The position numbers and the translations under genes were made by a program. A DNA stretch of 64,000 bases from Calliphora vicina (taxonomy: Eukaryota > Arthropoda > Insecta > Diptera > Calliphoridae), in NCBI RefSeq assembly GCF_958450345.1, contig NC_088780.1, positions 103,738,226-103,802,225 on the forward strand. Reading direction: 5' to 3'. A model generated the notes under the pieces. The model worked only from the letters and a program-made list of their open reading frames with translations, ran no database searches and had not been told where the DNA came from. Positions 58,778 to 64,000 of the stretch are shown piece by piece; the stretch's first letter is position 1, and each line of letters begins with the position of its first letter.

Positions 58778-58912
58778 CATCCAAGGCGAATTTGATTCAG
58801 ACAATTTGGAGCGAATTCATTAATTTTATGTATATGGAGTTTGACATTAAATCTAAATTCTCTTATATAAAAAATTATAAATTCGCTCCAAATTAATTGA
58901 ATTCGCCTTGCC
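58778..58912. mobile_element. ~135-bp hairpin element with AAGGCGAATT ends
   Basis: The left arm AAGGCGAATTTGATTCAGAC then AATTTGGAGCGAATTCATTA pairs with the right arm AAATTCGCTCCAAATTAATT then GAATTCGCCTT. The ends AAGGCGAATT and AATTCGCCTT are exact complements, and so are the inner AATTTGGAGCGAATT and AATTCGCTCCAAATT. A central ~45-bp AT-rich loop remains. This is a folded MITE-like element without coding capacity. Confidence 0.85.
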
Positions 58913-58959
58913 CTTCGTTCACAGCAGATTTTCGATAGGTTATACATATATTCTAGATC

Positions 58960-59490
58960 CATACAGATGGATCTAACGTCTGAGGTTAGAGGCTTTTACA
59001 TTTCGCGCTTTCTGGGGTCAGAGATACTACAGGATATGCGGTGACCATATCTGGTTATGTACCGGCAGTAAACCTGTGATTAAATCTCTATCATGACATC
59101 TATATTGGTTTACTAATGAGATGACGAGTCATTCTAATCTTGAGCTATTTTAGGTGTCCGGTCATGCTGACCATACCAGATGGCCTTGTCCAAAGACATG
59201 AAGAATAACTGAGTCTGGATATATAAGGGATGGATATTCGGAAGAAACATGATCCTTTTCGAGTATCACAAAACGACCTGTTTATGGCCCAATAGAGCCG
59301 GATGTCACATTCACTCAAAAAATTTCACATTTTATGATGTTTCGAAATTCGCTGTATTTCCAATTTTAACAGATTGGGGAACAGATACATGATCCTTTTC
59401 GGGTATCTCAAAGGGACCAGTTTATGGACCCTAAGTGTGCCGGCTATCAGTGACTGGCTGCCTTCATAATCTAACCTAGTAGAAATTCAC
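58960..59490. repeat. GC-balanced region with duplicated GATCCTTTTCGRGTATC phrase
   Basis: Two phrases recur: CATGATCCTTTTCGAGTATC then ACAAAACGACCTGTTTATGG near 59248, and CATGATCCTTTTCGGGTATC then TCAAAGGGACCAGTTTATGG near 59388, each followed by a GAGCCGG/TGCCGG word. The spacing is about 140 bp. The surrounding sequence is more balanced in GC than the intron and is probably a transposon non-coding end, but no coding segment could be recognised. Confidence 0.55.
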
Positions 59491-61400
59491 ACAGAAAAAT
59501 CAAGATTTTATTTTATATTTAGAAATTCGTTCTATTTCAAATTTTAACCGAATTTGTCAGTTAATTTTGTTACATATTCTTAATATATTCAATATTGGTA
59601 TTAAAATATGCACATTTTCATAACCTTTTCAACGATATATAATACCTAATGATTTCTTTACAAGTTCGAAACTTAGTTTTATCTAGATTACATGTGAAAT
59701 TTCACACCAAAAGAAACCTTCCATTTAATTGGAAACATTATTTGTAAACCCACCTATACTCACACACACGTTTTTGATTTTCAAAATAGTCCAAATATTT
59801 GAAATTTTCTTTGTTGGACAGACACACACACACGTTTCCTTTATTTTACACATGTCACCAAAATGAAAAAAAAATCTGTTCACTTACAAACTTTACGCCT
59901 CAAATAAGTTGTTCCAAAAATATACTCCAAATAAAATAAAAGCAGAAGGGGGGACAAAATATATTCGAAAAATGTGTATGTTCAAATGGATGGATAGATA
60001 AATGTGTTGGTGTATTTAAAAATACTCTGAGTAGGCATATTTTATATACTTACAGGTCTCAAACATTACAAAACGTAAAATTAATTTTAATTTTTAAATA
60101 AATACACTTTACAAAAGACACATCATAATAATTAACACTGATAAAAGTCAAAGGAAATGGTTGCCATTACTTTTCTTTTATTTTGTTGAGGAGACAGGGA
60201 GAGTGGAGAGGATAATATGTAACAAACTGATGAAAGTCTTTGATATTTAAAAAAAAACAAGAAAAATATGTGTGTGGGTGTTAAGTAATAATTAATTTTG
60301 ATTGAAAATTATTCCAACACATTAAAAAACGTTTAAACTTATAAAAGCTAATGCCTACATATGTTTCAGTAGTGAGCTGAATTTTTGTTAAAACCTGTCA
60401 AATTTGAGTGATGTTTTTGACACATTAAACAATAACATTACCCAAGACCTTTAGATATTTAATGTGGTCCCCTTAAAATGTCGATATTAGATATTGAACA
60501 CACAAACAAATGTCACATGTTTGATTATTAAACAGTTTGACACCACGCGTTTAGTTTAGAAAAAAAAAATGTCAACAATTTGTTCAAAATTTAATATTTT
60601 GTTATTGTTTTTCCTCAATTTCATCATGATGTTATTAACACGTGACATTTATTAAAAGTTTTTTGTTTTTTTTTGGAACTATAAATTTTCCTTGTTGTTT
60701 TTTTATTAAAACAATCTTTGCAATATTAAGAAAAAAATGTTTAGAGATTTTTTATATAAATTTTTCTTTACTCTACTATAAAGAGCCCCTTGAAATTGTT
60801 ATATGTATGTTGTTCCTTACCTCTTTAATCCCCATAGCTAGATACATATTCTACAAGTATTTGTTGCTCGTTTATTAAAAGAAAATATGAGTTTTTGCCT
60901 ACGCTTGTGCTTGTTCTGTGCCGTCCCCTGAATTTTATTGGATAAACTTTTCTTAATAATTTATTATTATTCTTTGCTTTTTTATCATCATTCTAAGCAA
61001 CGACAATATTATTGTCTCCAAGCGTTTCTAGATTCAAAAATTATTAAATTAATTTCGTTTTTTTTTTTCATTCTATAATGTTGTGTATTTATGTTAGATT
61101 ATTAAGCAGAAAAAAATAAGAATTCATAGACATTGTTTATGTTATTTTATTTATTTGTTATTTTGTATGACCAAGTTCAGGGACAATATTATTTTTAAGA
61201 ATTTTTTTTTCGGAAATAATAACAAAAGTTCTATTAATAATAGAAAAAAATCAAAAAAATTTTTAAATTTAAGGCATACACTATTTTTTTAGGTTCTAAA
61301 TAGGTGAACATTAAAGCAATTTACTCTTCATGAAATAATATCCTTACAAGGCTTGCAAATGTAGCAAGTCTAACAACTGAGCAAAACAAGTTAATGTTAA
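59491..61400. other. Intronic sequence, nothing recognised
   Basis: AT-rich intron with a short (CA)n run near 59760-59835. The frame at 60642-60878 has no recognisable domain. Confidence 0.5.
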
Positions 61401-61404
61401 AGTA

Positions 61405-61593
61405 TTGTCATATTTCAGTTGTTTCGAGATTTGCAAAGTAAAGTGCACTCACAAAATGTTGCATTTGCAAGATGTTGCCATCTAACATGCATTTTATGTT
61501 GTCATATTTCAGCTGTTTCGAAAATTGCAAAGTAAAGTGAATTGACAAAATTTGAATTTGCAAGATGTTGCCTCCAACATGCATTTTATGTTG
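61405..61593. repeat. Two-copy 94-bp tandem duplication
   Basis: TTGTCATATTTCAG starts at 61405 and again at 61499. Both copies continue TGTTTCGA, TTGCAAAGTAAAGTG, ACAAAAT, TTTGCAAGATGTTGCC, AACATGCATTTTATGTTG, with scattered differences. The frame at 61552-61821 only begins in this repeat and is not a gene. Confidence 0.88.
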
Positions 61594-62210
61594 AATATAA
61601 ACCTTTTAAAAACGTTGGAACAACATTGGACAACCAAAAATATTTTAATTGTAAATATCAGTCAAAATTCTATACAGACTACTTGTTCGAAAAGCTTTAC
61701 TGGTTTTTGTTTTAATTTAGTATTCAAAAATTCTCGCAAATTTTCTGGAATTAAAATACGCTTTATTATTGCCTATGAAAGGAACCCTAAAAAATTGTTG
61801 GTTGTTTTATGTTTTTTATGATAAAATTTTGTTGACGTTTTCTTAAAAGGTGAATGAACTTAAACTGGGTCAAGAAATAAAACAAATAAATGAAAAAAAT
61901 ATGAATATAATTTCAGAACATAAAAGAATTTTGGCTGATCAGACTATAGTGAGATCAAAGAATATTTTAAACAAAATAAATGCAAATAAAATGCAAATCT
62001 ATTAGGTTTTTGACAATTGAGTTAGGTTTTTGACAGCTCTATGCATATTTCTCTATAAAAGTCTAAAAAACTTTTCTAGAATGGACTGCCTATTTCTCAT
62101 AGGAGAAAGAAACATTGGCCGACAAAAATTTGTATGAAAAAAACTCTGTTTAAATAAATATTTCGTATGATTTCCCTACAAATTACTTTACTTTTCTTTC
62201 GACATCAAGG
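61594..62210. other. Intronic sequence, nothing recognised
   Basis: AT-rich intron with no supported feature. Confidence 0.5.
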
Positions 62211-62211
62211 A

Positions 62212-62480
62212 TAAGTATGTCATTCCGAATGTAATTTCCACATTTTATTCTGGATCGTTATAGATAGCGGAGACGATATAGCCATATTCGTCTGTCTGTT
62301 GAAATCAAATTTCCGAAGCCCCTATTATAATCATGTTGCTATTAAAATCGAGAAAATCGAACCACAAATGGCTGAGATATAATCAAAAAACCATGACTAC
62401 ATCGATTTTCTGACCTATATTTCACCAAAAATAGTTTTGAAAATTTATTTCAATCGGCCCACAAATAGATGACCCATTGT
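62212..62480 (+). mobile_element. Fragment of the hairpin-ended dispersed fly repeat
   Basis: Carries GTCATTCCGAATGTAATTTC, ATTCTGGATCGTTATAGATA, GCGGAGACGATATAGCCATA, CGTCTGTCTGTTGAAATCAA and CGAAGCCCCTATTATAATCA, then CACAAATGGCTGAGATATAA. The order is identical to 4685-4930, with a deletion in the middle. It ends about 180 bp before the last sima exon and lacks the terminal hairpin. Confidence 0.85.
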
Positions 62481-62659
62481 TTGCCAAAAAAAAAAATGGT
62501 CACCCACTCTTTTTTTGTTTGAATCTAATTAAAACTATTCCAAACAAAATTCTAGTTAATAACGAAATTTCGAATTTTCTTTTAAAAAAACTTGCTTTTA
62601 CTTATTTCTTTTTCAAATCAACATTTATTTAATCAACATTTTCGCATATTATTTATTAG

Positions 62660-63528
62660 CAACAAATTTGGATTGTTGGAATGAATTTTTGCAAATCAAT
62701 ACAAATGAGAATACAAATACAACAAATAATAATAATGCTGCTGCAACAACAGTGTTGGCAAATTTAAGACAAGAAGACTGTAAACAACAATTGCACATGC
62801 AATTGCAACAACAACAGCAGCAGCAACAAACACAAAACATTATTATAAATGCAGTGCCATTGATAACAATACAAACCACAAGCAATAACAAAAATGTATT
62901 GATCCAGCAACAACAACAGCAGCAGCAGCTGTCCCAGCACCATCATCAACAGCAGCAACAACAACAACAACAAAGCAATACAAAATCTTTAAATAAAGTG
63001 AATACCGTCAAACTGACACCCATTACAAGTACGGCTACAATAAAGATTATTGAAAACAAACAGCCCTTGTTGCAGCAGCAACAGCACAACATCATTAAAA
63101 CCGCTTACATACAGGCAGCACCTACAACAACTCCAGCTGTGACTGCTCTACACAACAGCAACAATAAGAGGCATTTGTCCAACAACCTAATTGCCAATAA
63201 TGCCTTGGAATCGAAACGTTTGAAAAGCAATATTATGGACTTGCAAAATTCAACCACCACATCGCAATTATTACAGCAATTGATAACAACACCGCAGCAG
63301 CAGCAACCAGGAAATTTGAATGCCAAGAATTCAAAGGGAGGTTTGGAATCAAGATGGTCTTCTAATGAAAATCAAGCTTTAAGCCAGCAACAACAACAAC
63401 AGCAGCAGCAAAAGCAGCAAAAACAATCAAACAGTGTTTTGAAAAATCTGCTGATTAGTGGTTGCGATGTAAGTGCCGGCTATTGTATTGTGCCCATGAG
63501 ACCCAAAACAAAACTCGCCAAAGCATAA
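62660..63528 (+). CDS. sima: sima (HIF-alpha) last coding exon and stop
   Basis: Completes a split Ser codon, then encodes 288 residues and TAA at 63526-63528. It opens TNLDCWNEFLQINTNENTNT and continues through five or more polyglutamine runs. A bipartite basic pair KRHLSNN...ESKRLKS (Lys codons 63166 and 63214) sits where a C-terminal nuclear localisation signal is expected. After GGLESRWSSNENQALS the protein ends with SVLKNLLISGCDVSAGY and CIVPMRPKTKLAKA. LKNLL fits an LxxLL-type interaction motif, and CDVSAG loosely resembles CEVNAP of the human C-terminal transactivation domain. No cDNA support is available here, but the phase, acceptor and conserved ends agree. It contains an unused donor-like GTAAGT at 63469-63474. 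Confidence 0.94.
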
Positions 63529-64000
63529 TGATTTTTATATTAGGATTTTTTAAACGACAAACAAACCAACCAACAAAAACCAAATTATTACAACAATATA
63601 AAAACGCTTAAAAATCACTAAGAACAAAACATACAAACAAACAAACGCATAATTTACAACACCTGCCTCTTATTTCATTTTATTTTTAAAACAAATAATT
63701 TTATGTTATTATAATGTTAAACAAAAATAGAACTTAAAACGTCTATACGAACTCATAATTTTTAGCACAAAATGTGAAAACATTACTCTACTACTCCCTA
63801 CCCCTAACTCCCCCTACTCCCTAAACTAAATTTTTAAAAATCTCTTTAAGGACACTTAAAACCGAGTTAAAGTCTTTGAAGGCTTAGGTATTACTGTAAT
63901 ACATATTTAAAAGTTAAAAACATTAGCATTTTATTGCCTGCCTCTCTCTACACACCTAACTCTGTGACAATTAAGTGTCATTATTAGACTTTTTTAAAAA
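63529..64000 (+). other. sima: sima 3' untranslated region, continuing past the right edge
   Basis: After the stop comes A/C-rich sequence (ACAAACAAACCAACCAAC-like), typical of fly 3' UTRs. No AATAAA or ATTAAA signal was found before 64000, so the poly(A) site probably lies to the right. The length and the presence of any further exon are unknown. Confidence 0.7.

Larger units (their letters stand above)
58069..62659 (+). other. sima: sima intron, 4.6 kb
   Basis: Donor GTAAGT at 58069; acceptor TTATTTATTAG ending at 62659. T plus CA forms a Ser codon, giving VYSKN-S-TNLDCWNEF. If the intron were retained, translation would add a cysteine-rich tail and stop at 58170-58172. Repeats inside are listed separately. 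The remainder is AT-rich, with CACGTG at 60639-60644 and no gene. Confidence 0.9.

Noticed and set aside
62649..62973. Cys- and Leu-rich frames on the - strand opposite the last exon
   Set aside because: They are shadows of CAG/CAA repeats encoding polyglutamine on the + strand; the same applies to 57469-57696 and 63105-63326.

Overview
This window is AT-rich, intron-dominated DNA from a higher fly. The gene identified below, the fly-typical polyglutamine and polyasparagine runs, and the load of mariner/Tc1 relics and small inverted-repeat elements point to a calyptrate fly (blowfly, house fly or flesh fly type). I cannot fix the species from sequence alone.

Only one protein-coding gene is supported: the 3' two thirds of sima (similar), the fly hypoxia-inducible factor alpha subunit, on the + strand. 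Four exons join in frame with GT-AG introns: 37981-38816, 55357-55883, 57180-58068 and 62660-63528 (stop at 63526-63528). Together they encode about 1039 residues. These start just after the PAS-B domain and run through the oxygen-dependent degradation region (APYIPM, with the prolyl hydroxylation target encoded at 57297-57299) to the C-terminus. The bHLH-PAS exons were not found and presumably lie left of the window, so bases 1-37980 are read as one intron of more than 37.9 kb. The other introns are about 16.5, 1.3 and 4.6 kb. A 3' UTR runs off the right edge.

The introns hold the rest of the content. (1) Large arrays built on short dyad-symmetric motifs: a ~255-bp satellite rich in AAAAAGTACTTTTT (1-1790), a TTATTCGAATAA region (9.05-10.56 kb), a very regular 31-bp array carrying TATCGATA (23.08-24.12 kb, degenerate to 24.5 kb), a TAACAGTT field in two blocks (41.2-43.0 and 44.3-45.25 kb), and a degraded AAAGTACCTTTTTAAA field (53.3-54.3 kb). 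(2) Broken transposases and one LINE remnant, every one on the - strand: mariner relics at 6.3-7.05, 15.5-16.05, 33.66-34.33 and 39.13-39.79 kb, a weaker one near 18.7-19.0 kb, other Tc1/mariner-superfamily relics at 13.6, 28.5, 30.6 and 54.4 kb, and a LINE C-terminus at 33.1 kb. (3) Non-autonomous inverted-repeat elements, including a 524-bp Tc1-type element with TA duplications (47030-47553), a 340-bp element nested inside a mariner relic (6402-6741), and several hairpin-like elements of about 115-260 bp. (4) Dispersed non-coding fly repeats ending in a TTCGGC/GCCGAA hairpin.

I see no tRNA, rRNA or CRISPR, and no second host gene. Translation, splice and motif statements were read by eye. 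Family and functional statements rest on recalled family knowledge, without database searches.
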